This document shows positions 1 to 8,468 of a DNA stretch of 64,000 bases, piece by piece (the first letter of the stretch is position 1; each line of letters begins with the position of its first letter). The notes beneath the pieces were generated by a model. That model was not told where the DNA came from. It made no database searches and saw nothing but the letters and a program-made list of their open reading frames with translations. The stretch is taken from the NCBI RefSeq assembly GCF_003977605.1, contig NZ_RYYU01000001.1:2606600-2670599 (forward strand), written 5' to 3'. The stretch comes from Prevotella koreensis (GTDB taxonomy: Bacteria > Bacteroidota > Bacteroidia > Bacteroidales > Bacteroidaceae). A program made the position numbers and the translations under genes.

Positions 1-94
1 TAAAGTTTTAATGAAAATATATATAAAAATTTGGTGATATGTTTTATTTTTTTTTACTTTGTACAAGTTCTCATAAACTAATGAATCTTTAAAA

Positions 95-109
95 CAATAC
101 TGAGTATTG
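95..109. promoter_or_regulatory. small palindrome upstream of the first gene
   Basis: The sequence caatac-tga-gtattg is a perfect 6-base inverted repeat with a 3-base centre, about 70 bases upstream of the ATG at 181. It could be an operator or a weak hairpin in the leader. No clear TAnnTTTG promoter box is visible in bases 1-180, so the promoter of the gene at 181 is not identified. This is a sequence observation only. Confidence 0.2.
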
Positions 110-180
110 AGTCTATTTTTAATATTGACCATATAGTAGATAAGATGCTATGAAATGAACAACTTAAAATATACAAATCT

Positions 181-1779
181 ATGAATAAAAAAATGTTATC
201 ATTACTTTTATTTGTTAGTTTGACGTTCTTTTGTAATGTAACGTTGAATGCACAAGTGGAGCATTGTGGTATTGTTGAATATCATGAAAGTGCAAAGCAT
301 TTACATTTAATTGAAAAAACTATTAAACCCCAAATCCCCTCTTCATCATATAACGTTAAAAAGATAAAATCTCGTATGGGCAAATTTATTGTCAATTATG
401 ATGATAATTATTTTATGACAGAGGGCGTTCTTCATTGTCTTAAGTTGGCAATTGATACATGGGAAGATAGAATTATTATAAAAAAACCGATAAATTTCTT
501 TGTACGCATATCCGAAAAAATGGATACTGATTTGGCCATTTCTACAAAAGTAGGATATTCGCGTTACAAAGTGGGAGAATTTGAAGCCCTACCTGATAAC
601 CTTTACAATCAATTCTATAAAGGGACGAACTTTAATGATACCATAACAATTAACGCATTGTTGAATTGGGATTCTTCATGGCAATACGATACTGCGTATA
701 GTGGCACAATAAACAATTGTTATGATTATTCCGATGATACTATTCATGTATCACCTATGGTTAAAGGAAGTAAAGTATATATAGACGTTTCTTTGGAGAA
801 TGATTATGGCGAGTCAGGAAGATTCATGGAGGTTGGTTGCTTATATCCTTCTGCGATGCTGAACAATAAAAAAAATGATATTTTTCATGTTGATGTAAAA
901 ATAAATAACAATGGAGCCGAAAATAAAATTAAAGCAGGTGATTTGGTTACGCTGTCATTGCTAAATGATAATAATATTGAAATAGACTCTGTCGAATGGA
1001 GAATATATCTTAAGCAATTGAATGGTGAAGACTATTACTGTACGTTGTCTAAAGATAAACAATTTTCTTTCACGAACAGCCCTGGTATGTTCAATTGCTA
1101 TTTCTCTAAGCCATATAATAAATTCATGCAAGGTTATAATTGGGAGGATTTAAAGGAAGTTAATCCTGATAGTTGTTTCTACGCCTGCAAAATTTATTAT
1201 AAAGAAGGAAGTGATAGGGTGTCTAAATATATATGTTCTGATTTTATTCCTTTTGATGTGTTACCAACAGACCCTGTTATTTCTATCTCTAAAATTTGGG
1301 TTCCAGATTGGGCAGATGATTTCCCTATATGTAGAATAATGATAGATGGGGAAAATTATGATTGTGGCATTGTTATGATTGCGGAATATAATAATAATAT
1401 TGGTGTACATGTTGATGATATTTTTTATGAAATACCAGATACTGGACTTTTAGCATATCCCGGACATTGGGATAACGGGATATATTGTTGGACAATAAAT
1501 AAGTATGGTCAAGCTATGAGTTCTATAATAAAACCATCAACTGTAGGTGTAAGTCAAGAATATGCTGACAATGTTGATTTGTTTGTTGAGGATAAAGAAA
1601 TCATTATTAAAAGTCCAAATTCAGTAGACGTATATATCTATAATATTAATGGTACTTTAGAAAAAGTATCAAAAAATTCTACTATGTATACAACCGTTTT
1701 GAACAAGGGTGTATATGTAATAAAAATATTCAATAATAACACAAACAAAGTATTAACTAATAAAATATGTATAAAATGA
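181..1779 (+). CDS. type IX-secreted surface protein of unknown function
   Basis: A 532-residue protein. Residues 1-24 form a signal peptide (MNKKMLSLLLF, hydrophobic core, TLNA before Q25). The last 70 or so residues (about 461-532) look like a type IX secretion C-terminal sorting domain of the A type: VDVYIYNINGTL, then GVYVIKIFNNN, ending in KICIK. The protein is therefore expected to cross the outer membrane through SprA and be anchored or released at the surface. I recognise no catalytic domain between these ends. The strand around residues 100-165 (FFVRIS, then ITINALLNWDSSW) resembles the strand order in the next gene, so the two may be diverged paralogues. Codon use is AT-rich compared with the genes from 3320 onward. 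The stop overlaps a following ATG (ATGA at 1776-1779), which suggests translational coupling. Confidence 0.8.
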   Translation: MNKKMLSLLLFVSLTFFCNVTLNAQVEHCGIVEYHESAKHLHLIEKTIKPQIPSSSYNVKKIKSRMGKFIVNYDDNYFMTEGVLHCLKLAIDTWEDRIIIKKPINFFVRISEKMDTDLAISTKVGYSRYKVGEFEALPDNLYNQFYKGTNFNDTITINALLNWDSSWQYDTAYSGTINNCYDYSDDTIHVSPMVKGSKVYIDVSLENDYGESGRFMEVGCLYPSAMLNNKKNDIFHVDVKINNNGAENKIKAGDLVTLSLLNDNNIEIDSVEWRIYLKQLNGEDYYCTLSKDKQFSFTNSPGMFNCYFSKPYNKFMQGYNWEDLKEVNPDSCFYACKIYYKEGSDRVSKYICSDFIPFDVLPTDPVISISKIWVPDWADDFPICRIMIDGENYDCGIVMIAEYNNNIGVHVDDIFYEIPDTGLLAYPGHWDNGIYCWTINKYGQAMSSIIKPSTVGVSQEYADNVDLFVEDKEIIIKSPNSVDVYIYNINGTLEKVSKNSTMYTTVLNKGVYVIKIFNNNTNKVLTNKICIK

Positions 1780-1824
1780 AAAGACAGTTTTTTTATTTTA
1801 ATAACCCTTTTAATTGGGGTTACA

Positions 1825-3123
1825 TTGGGATTCGCACAGAAAAATCCAAATATTGTATATGCCTCTGATAACTCTAAAATCAAATTAGATTTGCCGTCAA
1901 CAAGAAATGTTTATGGTGGAACTATAATCAATGTCAAATATAAAGGTACGAGAATATCTTATACCCAAAAAGGAGCATTTGAATATGCGTGCAAACTTGT
2001 TGAGGAAAATATACCTACAACTTTTCCTATAAATATTACTGTTGAGTTCGAAAATTTGCAAGATGATGATTGTCTTGCTTTGGTTGAAACATATTCTGTT
2101 CCTTTCGATACACCTATTTCTAACAAAAGGATAGATAAAGTTTATCTCAAGAGATATGCGCAGATATATGATTACATGCCAAATTTTAATAAAGATGAAG
2201 ATGGTCTAAAATTCTTCCGCGATTCTCCTGATGCGAAAATCAAATTTTCATCAAGAGTTAAATATGATTATAATATAGACCAAAGCAAGATTGATTCTGA
2301 TAAGTATGATTTTATTACGGTCGCAATAAAAGCTTTGCTTAAAGTTGTTGGTTTCAGTTTGAAAGCATATTCTTCAGGTAATACGCTAATTGCATTGACA
2401 CCTTCAAATCAATATACTTCTACAATACTATCTGATGATGTGCATGCTAATTATAATTTAGCGATCTCAGATAGTGCATATATTATTCCAAGAATACATA
2501 GTTATAACAAGTGGCTACTGGTTAGTAAACCTCCGTATAGACAAGGTATTTCTTTAAACTATTTCGTTGATTCTCCTGATAAAGAAACTGCTATAATGCA
2601 ATATGGATTATCGAAAGGATCTTACATTAGATATATAGGTAATTCTATTCAGGATTTTTTCTCATTTTGCGATTGGGATAGGCCTATTGCAACAGGATTT
2701 GAAGGATTGTACGTTTATAATGCTAATACACAAAACGTAATACCTTTCCAAGGAAATACAAAAGATAATCAATCACATGAAATCTTTTTATCCAATACTA
2801 CTATATCATCTCCGCAAAACAAAGAATCATATAGTTCTTATATATATTCAAGACGTGAGATTGAAGAAAATGGCTCTTACGTTTTACTACAAGATGGTTC
2901 ATGGCAAAGTTTTAACTATTTAGAAGATTTAAATAATAATGATAAATATGCAAGAACAGTAGATGGATATTTAAGATTGAAAATTATAAGTAATATAGTT
3001 GATAATGGTATAATTTCTAATTCTGAAGGAATAATAAATACAAGTTCATTAAAAGAAGGATTTTATATTTTATCTATCTTCAATGGTAATAATAGAGTTT
3101 CTGAATTAAAATGGAAAAAATAG
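1825..3123 (+). CDS. type IX-secreted surface protein, signal peptide out of frame
   Basis: The open frame from TTG 1825 gives 432 residues, but the true start is probably ATG 1776, overlapping the previous stop. From 1776 the reading is MKRQFF, then the frame is lost after a run of seven T (1788-1794). With six T the frame joins this ORF and makes a textbook signal peptide (MKRQFFILITLLIGV, cleavage near FAQ). Without it the product begins just before the cleavage site and would not be exported. The C-terminus (GFYILSIFNGNNRVSELKWKK region) resembles the end of a type IX sorting domain. Residues around 160-175 (TVAIKALLKVVGF) occupy a place where zincin-like surface proteins have HExxH, but no such motif is present. 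Function unknown. The base composition is AT-rich like the preceding gene. Confidence 0.7.
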   Translation: MGFAQKNPNIVYASDNSKIKLDLPSTRNVYGGTIINVKYKGTRISYTQKGAFEYACKLVEENIPTTFPINITVEFENLQDDDCLALVETYSVPFDTPISNKRIDKVYLKRYAQIYDYMPNFNKDEDGLKFFRDSPDAKIKFSSRVKYDYNIDQSKIDSDKYDFITVAIKALLKVVGFSLKAYSSGNTLIALTPSNQYTSTILSDDVHANYNLAISDSAYIIPRIHSYNKWLLVSKPPYRQGISLNYFVDSPDKETAIMQYGLSKGSYIRYIGNSIQDFFSFCDWDRPIATGFEGLYVYNANTQNVIPFQGNTKDNQSHEIFLSNTTISSPQNKESYSSYIYSRREIEENGSYVLLQDGSWQSFNYLEDLNNNDKYARTVDGYLRLKIISNIVDNGIISNSEGIINTSSLKEGFYILSIFNGNNRVSELKWKK

Positions 3124-3157
3124 GAAATATAAACAGAGGCCAATAATAATTCATCCC

Positions 3158-3244
3158 CGAATAATTCACGTCCCATTTACTTCAATTTACGTTCATAGGA
3201 TTTAACTCTAATGAGCGTGAATTATTCGTAAATGGGACGTGAAT
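3158..3244. repeat. inverted repeat with two alternative pairings
   Basis: Bases 3164-3180 (attcacgtcccatttac) pair perfectly with 3228-3244. Bases 3158-3170 (cgaataattcacg) also pair perfectly with 3216-3228. The left arms overlap while the right arms lie end to end in the non-nested order, so the two stems exclude each other. A run of seven T follows at 3246-3252. The element lies between convergent genes, so it may act as a terminator. It may also be a remnant of a mobile or dispersed repeat. Confidence 0.6.
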
Positions 3245-3319
3245 GTTTTTTTAGAAAGAAAGGAACCCGATATTGATAAGATTTGTTTATGCGAGATTCC
3301 TGTGCTCTTTCAAATAGAA

Positions 3320-4648
3320 TCAATCTACGGGGATGTCTTTATTCACGTTCTTGCAGCCTATCAGGGCATAGTAGAACATATATGCCATACCTGCGAGCGG
3401 CACGAAGTAGGATACCATATATCCGGCCTTGTCAGCGATGAAGTTCTGAAGGAGTGGCAGTACGCCTCCACCTACAACCATCATCATGAATATTCCGCTC
3501 GCCTGTGCGGTGTATTTGCCCAGTCCCTCGGTTGCGAGATTGAAGATAGAAGCCCACATTATGGATGTTAACAGACCGCACAGCACGAGCAGCATCGCAC
3601 TCACCGGAATGGCTGTCATCTCAAAACCGCCACCTGTGAACAGCGGTATAGAGGCTGTATTCTCCTTTGGAATGAATATCGCGGTAACGATTAGCACCAT
3701 ACCTATTCCCGTAGCGGTGAGCATCATTGCCCTGCTCGAAATACGCCCGGCGATGAAGCCCGCGCTGAAACGTCCAACGAGCATCAACAGCCAGTATGTT
3801 CCGGCAACGAAACCTCCCACTGCTGCGGCATTTACGAACATCGTACCGGCACCTTTTGCCGTATCGGAGATATAGAAGTTCAGCGTTCCGGGTATGCCCA
3901 CTTCCACACCTACATATACGAATATGGCAATCACGCCGAGCACGCAATGGCGGAACGACAATGGCGAATGTTCAAATTTCGTATCTGCCGTTGCCTTACC
4001 GATTTCCGGGTCTTTGATAGGCACGAGCATCAAGATGACAAATGCCGCTGCGAATACCGCCATAGCGATGAACATCACGATGTTGACATTGGCTATTTGG
4101 GTAAGATCGCTCTCTGTTGCAACACGCTTTACGCCGTCTATCACGATTTCAATCTTGTTCTTCACCATGTCCATCGAAACCACGTTTCCGATAAGTGCAC
4201 CGACGAGCATTGGTGTAAACGTGCCGGAAAGGGAGTTCAGCGTACCACCGATGAGGTTGAGTTGGTTGCCACGGTTGCCGCCTCCTCCGAGCAGGTTGAG
4301 CATCGGATTCACCACAGTGTTGAGCATACAAACGGAAAATCCCGATATGAATGCTCCGAGAAGATAGATATAGAAACCGTTCAGTCCGCTCATGAAGCCC
4401 GACAAGTATTGAATAAGTACTCCGAAGAATCCCACGGCAATACCTATCAGTGCCGTTTTCTTGTATCCCACTTTCAGTAGCATCTTACCCGCAGGGATAC
4501 CCATGAAGAGATAGGCGAAGAAGTTCATGAAGTTACCCATCATTCCCAACAGGTTGCTGCCACCTATCTCCGGCTGGTTCTTCCATACCACGCCGATTGG
4601 TGCGGCGAGGTTTGTTACGAATGCAATCATTGCATACAGAAACATCAT
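3320..4648 (-). CDS. MFS sugar transporter (FHS/GluP-like), start region out of frame
   Basis: A polytopic major facilitator protein with about 12 membrane segments, for example AMIAFVTNLAAPIGVVW and NFFAYLFMGIPAGKMLL. The family resemblance is to fucose/glucose/galactose proton symporters. It lies 34 bases downstream of aldose 1-epimerase in the same direction, which supports a hexose substrate, probably galactose or glucose. The open frame starts at ATG 4648, inside the first membrane helix. A better start is ATG 4695 (MSESQK), but that frame hits a stop after 14 codons. Adding one A to the A6 run (T6 on the plus strand, 4677-4682) would join MSESQK to NNRSIIAIITMMFLY and complete helix 1. 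Either the base is missing from the assembly or the gene is off, switchable or read by slippage. Confidence 0.8.
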   Translation of the reverse strand: MMFLYAMIAFVTNLAAPIGVVWKNQPEIGGSNLLGMMGNFMNFFAYLFMGIPAGKMLLKVGYKKTALIGIAVGFFGVLIQYLSGFMSGLNGFYIYLLGAFISGFSVCMLNTVVNPMLNLLGGGGNRGNQLNLIGGTLNSLSGTFTPMLVGALIGNVVSMDMVKNKIEIVIDGVKRVATESDLTQIANVNIVMFIAMAVFAAAFVILMLVPIKDPEIGKATADTKFEHSPLSFRHCVLGVIAIFVYVGVEVGIPGTLNFYISDTAKGAGTMFVNAAAVGGFVAGTYWLLMLVGRFSAGFIAGRISSRAMMLTATGIGMVLIVTAIFIPKENTASIPLFTGGGFEMTAIPVSAMLLVLCGLLTSIMWASIFNLATEGLGKYTAQASGIFMMMVVGGGVLPLLQNFIADKAGYMVSYFVPLAGMAYMFYYALIGCKNVNKDIPVD

Positions 4649-4729
4649 CGTTATGATTGCGATGATGCTTCTATTGTTTTTTGAGACTCAGACATTTTCG
4701 TTATTTTATGAATTATTTCTTTTATGTTT

Positions 4730-5821
4730 TTATTTTTCTACTCCGAACTTGTATATTGTCTTCTGCTTATACTGCTGTCCGGGGCGTATCATCACCGACG
4801 GGAAGTAAGGATGGTTAGGCGAGTCGGGGAAGTGCTGCGCCTCGAAACATATAGCCGAGCGACGTTGGAACGTTGCACCGTTCTGTCCCTTATATTCTCC
4901 TTCTGAATTATCGCTATAAACCTGCATGCCGGGTTCTGTGGTATATACTTCCAGAGTGCGGCCACTTTTCGGGTCTTTCGCTTTCGCTGCGAATGTCAGT
5001 TCGCCCTCTTCGTGCTTGTTCAGTACGAAGCAGTGGTCGTAACCGTTTCCGTTGCGTATCTGTTCGTTGTCGGCATCAATATCCCTGCCCACCGATTTCG
5101 CTTTGCGGAAGTCGAAAGGTGTACCGTCCACCTTCAGTATCTCGCCCGTAGGAATACAAGTATTGTCAATAGGGAGATAGAAATCGGCGTTTATTTCACA
5201 TTCCAAATCTTCTATCGTAGGTGTCGGGTTAGCAATTCCGGCGAGTGAGAAGAACGCATGATGCGTTAGGTTTATTATAGTCTTCTTGTTCACAGTGGCC
5301 ATATATCCGATAATCAGTTCGTTGTTTTCGCTGAAGTTATACACCACAGTAGTCTTCATTTCGCCCGTGAATCCTTCCTCCATATAAGGAGAGGTGTAGT
5401 TCAATACCAGCGTGTTGTCGCTCATTTGGAACGCGTCCCATACGTGTGCGTGGAAACCCTCCGATCCTCCGTGCAGTGAATGTTGTCCACAGTTGGTGGC
5501 CAGTTGGTATTGCTTGCCGTTGAGTTGGAACTTTCCATCCTTTATGCGATTGCCATATCTGCCAATCAGTGTCGATAAGTGTGGCCTCTGACCGCTTATC
5601 ATGTCCTTGATGTTACAGTGTCCCTGCACCACGTTTGCTATGTTCCCGTCTTTGTCGGGCACCATCACTGCCAGCAATGCTCCTCCGTAATTGGATATGG
5701 CTACCTCGTAACCTGCACTATTCTTGAGTATATACAAATCGGTGTTCTTACCGTTTACCGTGGTCTGAAAGTCTGAACGTTTCAGGCCACACAATAATTG
5801 TGTCTCGCTTTTCTTCATCAT
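4730..5821 (-). CDS. galM: aldose 1-epimerase (mutarotase)
   Basis: Interconverts alpha and beta anomers of galactose and glucose, feeding the Leloir pathway. It has the family's conserved blocks: SNYGGALLAVMVPDKDG near the N-terminus, the GRYGNRI and HSLHGG blocks, the catalytic His region NLTHHAFFSLAG, and the catalytic Glu region ICFEAQHFPDSPNHP near the C-terminus. I chose ATG 5821 (MMKKSETQLL; 5818 is equally possible) because the 25 residues possible upstream do not match the family. There is no signal peptide, so it should be cytoplasmic. It precedes the sugar transporter in the same direction, a pairing known from Bacteroides galactose operons. The galactokinase often found third in that operon is not present here. 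Confidence 0.93.
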   Translation of the reverse strand: MMKKSETQLLCGLKRSDFQTTVNGKNTDLYILKNSAGYEVAISNYGGALLAVMVPDKDGNIANVVQGHCNIKDMISGQRPHLSTLIGRYGNRIKDGKFQLNGKQYQLATNCGQHSLHGGSEGFHAHVWDAFQMSDNTLVLNYTSPYMEEGFTGEMKTTVVYNFSENNELIIGYMATVNKKTIINLTHHAFFSLAGIANPTPTIEDLECEINADFYLPIDNTCIPTGEILKVDGTPFDFRKAKSVGRDIDADNEQIRNGNGYDHCFVLNKHEEGELTFAAKAKDPKSGRTLEVYTTEPGMQVYSDNSEGEYKGQNGATFQRRSAICFEAQHFPDSPNHPYFPSVMIRPGQQYKQKTIYKFGVEK

Positions 5822-6035
5822 TATAATAATTTGATGGTTAGTAAACTTATTTGCAAAGTAAGCAAAAAAAGTTGAGAGTCGCAAGAGAAAAGACAAAAAA
5901 ATACGTCAAAATAATTAGACCATACACTTCTTAATAATGTTTTATAGGCATAATGAGTCTTTAAAAAACAATGATACCAAGGAACTCTTATCCAACAACT
6001 TTATATACTTTTTTTACATTTGTTTTCGATATAAC

Positions 6036-7034
6036 TTAATCATTATTTTGGTTTATAAGATTTACGACAACTTTCACCATGACATCTTTTTCCTCCGTTT
6101 TACTTTCGGCTATCATCAGTGTCAGGGCAACAAGAGTGTTGTCTGCAAGTCGTTTTGTGCCATTTGTACGGTATAGTATGCCGTTTTTGTTGAGAAACCA
6201 TAGGAACAAAGTTGCAGCAATGCGTTTGTTTCCGTCACTAAATGAATGGTTCTTGGTGACGAGATAGAGTAGCATGGCTGCTTTTTCCTCTACACTGGGA
6301 TATAGTTCTTTTCCTCCAAATGTCTGATATATCTGCCCGATAGAACTTTTGAAAGAATCATCTTTTTCATTACCAAACAGAGTACTACCACCAAATTTAT
6401 CACGCAAAGTCTTAATTGCCTCCATTGCATTCTCATAAGTTGCATGAAATTTGTCTTCTTGTGTAGTTTCTTCAACTTTCAGTCTCTGATAGTCGTAATT
6501 ATCAAGTGTGTCAAGAGCGTATGTATAATCTACAACTATATCAAACAAAATTTGGTTCTCATCGTTAGATTCCGGTTTCTGATTTTGTATTGTACGACCT
6601 ACCATTTGTACCAACTGTCGCAGTTCGGCAATCTGTTTGCTGTGTATTTGTTGATTGACAGCATATCCCTTAATCAAATAATCTTTCAATACTTTTCGTG
6701 CCCAAATTCGGAAACCTGTGCCTCGTTTGCTCTTGACGCGATAACCAACAGAGATAATGACATCAAGGTTGTATATAATAGTTTCTTGTATTTGTAGTTT
6801 TCCTTCAATCGCACCATGACGAGTGGTATGTGCATTTTTTGCACATACCTGTTCCTTTTCTAATTCACCCTCTTTGAAAATATTATTTATATGGCGTGTT
6901 ATAACAGTCCTATCCTTTTGAAATAGTTCAGCCATCTGAGCCTGTGTAAGCCAGACGGTATCGTTTTCAAGGCACACGTCAATCTGTGTCTGACCGTCTT
7001 CTGTCTGATATATAACAATCTTGTTTTCCTCCAT
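6036..7034 (-). CDS. RhuM-family protein with C-terminal Fic/Doc domain
   Basis: A 332-residue two-domain protein. Residues 1-130 match the RhuM type of putative DNA-binding N-terminus: YQTEDGQTQIDVCLENDTVW, LTQAQMAELFQKDRTVITRHI (helix-turn-helix-like), and SVGYRVKSKRGTGFRIWA. The C-terminal third has a Fic/Doc motif, HSFSDGNKR at about 263-271, which in the family binds a nucleotide and transfers AMP or a phosphate to a target. The motif carries His and the GNKR end typical of Doc-like members. No partner antitoxin gene is visible on either side. A TAnnTTTG promoter box lies at 7059-7066. The target is unknown. Its surroundings are AT-rich and it stands alone between unrelated genes, so it may have been acquired horizontally. 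Confidence 0.85.
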   Translation of the reverse strand: MEENKIVIYQTEDGQTQIDVCLENDTVWLTQAQMAELFQKDRTVITRHINNIFKEGELEKEQVCAKNAHTTRHGAIEGKLQIQETIIYNLDVIISVGYRVKSKRGTGFRIWARKVLKDYLIKGYAVNQQIHSKQIAELRQLVQMVGRTIQNQKPESNDENQILFDIVVDYTYALDTLDNYDYQRLKVEETTQEDKFHATYENAMEAIKTLRDKFGGSTLFGNEKDDSFKSSIGQIYQTFGGKELYPSVEEKAAMLLYLVTKNHSFSDGNKRIAATLFLWFLNKNGILYRTNGTKRLADNTLVALTLMIAESKTEEKDVMVKVVVNLINQNND

Positions 7035-7058
7035 ATCTTTATTTATATTATGTGGTTA

Positions 7059-7066
7059 CAAAGGTA
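7059..7066 (-). promoter_or_regulatory. TAnnTTTG promoter box of the RhuM-Fic gene
   Basis: On the minus strand this reads TACCTTTG, the Bacteroidetes sigma-A -7 consensus, 25 bases before the ATG at 7034. Confidence 0.5.
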
Positions 7067-7180
7067 ACATAAATTATAATAAATATGGTTATTCCTGTAA
7101 AGATTTAAAGAATTTCCCTGATTGTCATATTTTTAATAAATTGTTTATATGGTTTCTTGTCTCAACGGAAAGTGTATTTA

Positions 7181-8419
7181 TTATGTGGTTTTCTGAATGA
7201 TTCCTGTCAACAGGTCGGCAACGACATAACTGCTGCCACCCACGAAAACGAAGTCTGCGGATGCTGCGTCTGTCAATGCGGCGCGATAGGCACTGATAAC
7301 GTCAGGGTAGGGTGTTCCGTTTAGTCCGTACTCTTTGCCTTTCGCCATTATCACAGTGCTGCTCACGGCACGTTTTGTCTCAGCCTGTGTCCAATAGTAT
7401 GTGGCGTTTTTAGGTAGCATTGCCATTACAGCATCCATGTCTTTATCGTCAACCATACCGAACACCATGCGACACGTGTCACATTCCACCTGACTAATCT
7501 GTTCCGCGAGATACTGCCACCCGCCGGCGTTATGCCCCGTGTCGCATATCACGAGCGGTTGAGTGCCGAGTGTCTGCCACCTCCCTGTCAGTCCGGTTGC
7601 CTCGCACACCGTGGCCATTCCTTTTATTATGGATTCGCGCGATATGCCGAGTTGTCTTGCGGCACATAGTATTGTGGAGCGGTTTTTCTGCTGATAATTT
7701 CCTTTCAGTTCAAATTCAATGCCGTCATATTCGTCCGTATTCTCGTTGTCGGCAAATATGATGGGGGCATTGTTCTTTTCTGCCGCAGCCACGAAGACAG
7801 GTTTTGTCTCTTCGTTCGTCTCACCAATAACAACCGGTACGGCATGCTTGATAATGCCCGCTTTCTCTGTCGCAATCTTTGCGAGTGTGTCGCCGAGAAA
7901 CTGAGTGTGGTCTAAAGAAATGTTCGTAATGACAGACAGTACCGGATTAATGATGTTGGTGCAGTCGAGCCTGCCGCCCAGTCCGACCTCTATCACGGCA
8001 TAGTCAACTTTCTGTTCTGCAAAATACTTGAATGCGAGAGCCGTGGTGAGTTCGAAGAACGATGGATGTAAGGGTTCGAAAAACGAGCGTTCGTTTTCCA
8101 CGAAATCTATTACATACTGTTTTCCGATGCACTCACCGTTTATTCTGATGCGTTCGCGGAAGTCCACGAGATGTGGCGATGTGTAGAGTCCCACCTTGTA
8201 ACCCTCGCTTTGCAGCATTGCCGCAATGGTGTGCGAGCACGAGCCCTTGCCGTTGGTGCCCCCCACATGGATAGTTCGGAACGTGCGATGAGGGTGGCCG
8301 AAATGCTCGTCGAGCGTCATGGTGTTCTGCAGTCCCTCTTTATATCCTGCCGCACCGACGTTCTGGAACATCGGTACCGAGTCATACAGATATTTTACGG
8401 TTTCCTCGTATGTCATCAT
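7181..8419 (-). CDS. folC: bifunctional folylpolyglutamate/dihydrofolate synthase
   Basis: Adds glutamate to dihydropteroate and extends the glutamate tail of folates, in the cytoplasm, using ATP. A Mur-ligase-like fold is indicated by the P-loop GGTNGKGS at residues 53-60, the following YTSPHLVDFRERI block, the EVGLGGRLDCTN block and the NISLDHTQFLG block. The C-terminal part has ICDTGHNAGGW, the usual substrate-binding loop. At 412 residues it has the usual length. The start could be ATG 8419 or the next ATG 8416. It sits downstream of dnaJ in the same direction but is separated by a 22-base repeat element, so the two are probably not tightly co-transcribed. Confidence 0.95.
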   Translation of the reverse strand: MMTYEETVKYLYDSVPMFQNVGAAGYKEGLQNTMTLDEHFGHPHRTFRTIHVGGTNGKGSCSHTIAAMLQSEGYKVGLYTSPHLVDFRERIRINGECIGKQYVIDFVENERSFFEPLHPSFFELTTALAFKYFAEQKVDYAVIEVGLGGRLDCTNIINPVLSVITNISLDHTQFLGDTLAKIATEKAGIIKHAVPVVIGETNEETKPVFVAAAEKNNAPIIFADNENTDEYDGIEFELKGNYQQKNRSTILCAARQLGISRESIIKGMATVCEATGLTGRWQTLGTQPLVICDTGHNAGGWQYLAEQISQVECDTCRMVFGMVDDKDMDAVMAMLPKNATYYWTQAETKRAVSSTVIMAKGKEYGLNGTPYPDVISAYRAALTDAASADFVFVGGSSYVVADLLTGIIQKTT

Positions 8420-8468
8420 GTCTTTTATCGTAAGTTATTCAATGCGATGCAATACATATCATATTGCA

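Noticed and set aside
1825..3123. Zinc metallopeptidase
   Set aside because: The expected HExxH is absent. Only a faint fold-level resemblance remains, so no enzyme function is assigned.
6036..7034. Toxin-antitoxin pair around the Fic protein
   Set aside because: No small partner ORF with plausible coding character lies beside it. The short frames there are AT-rich shadows.
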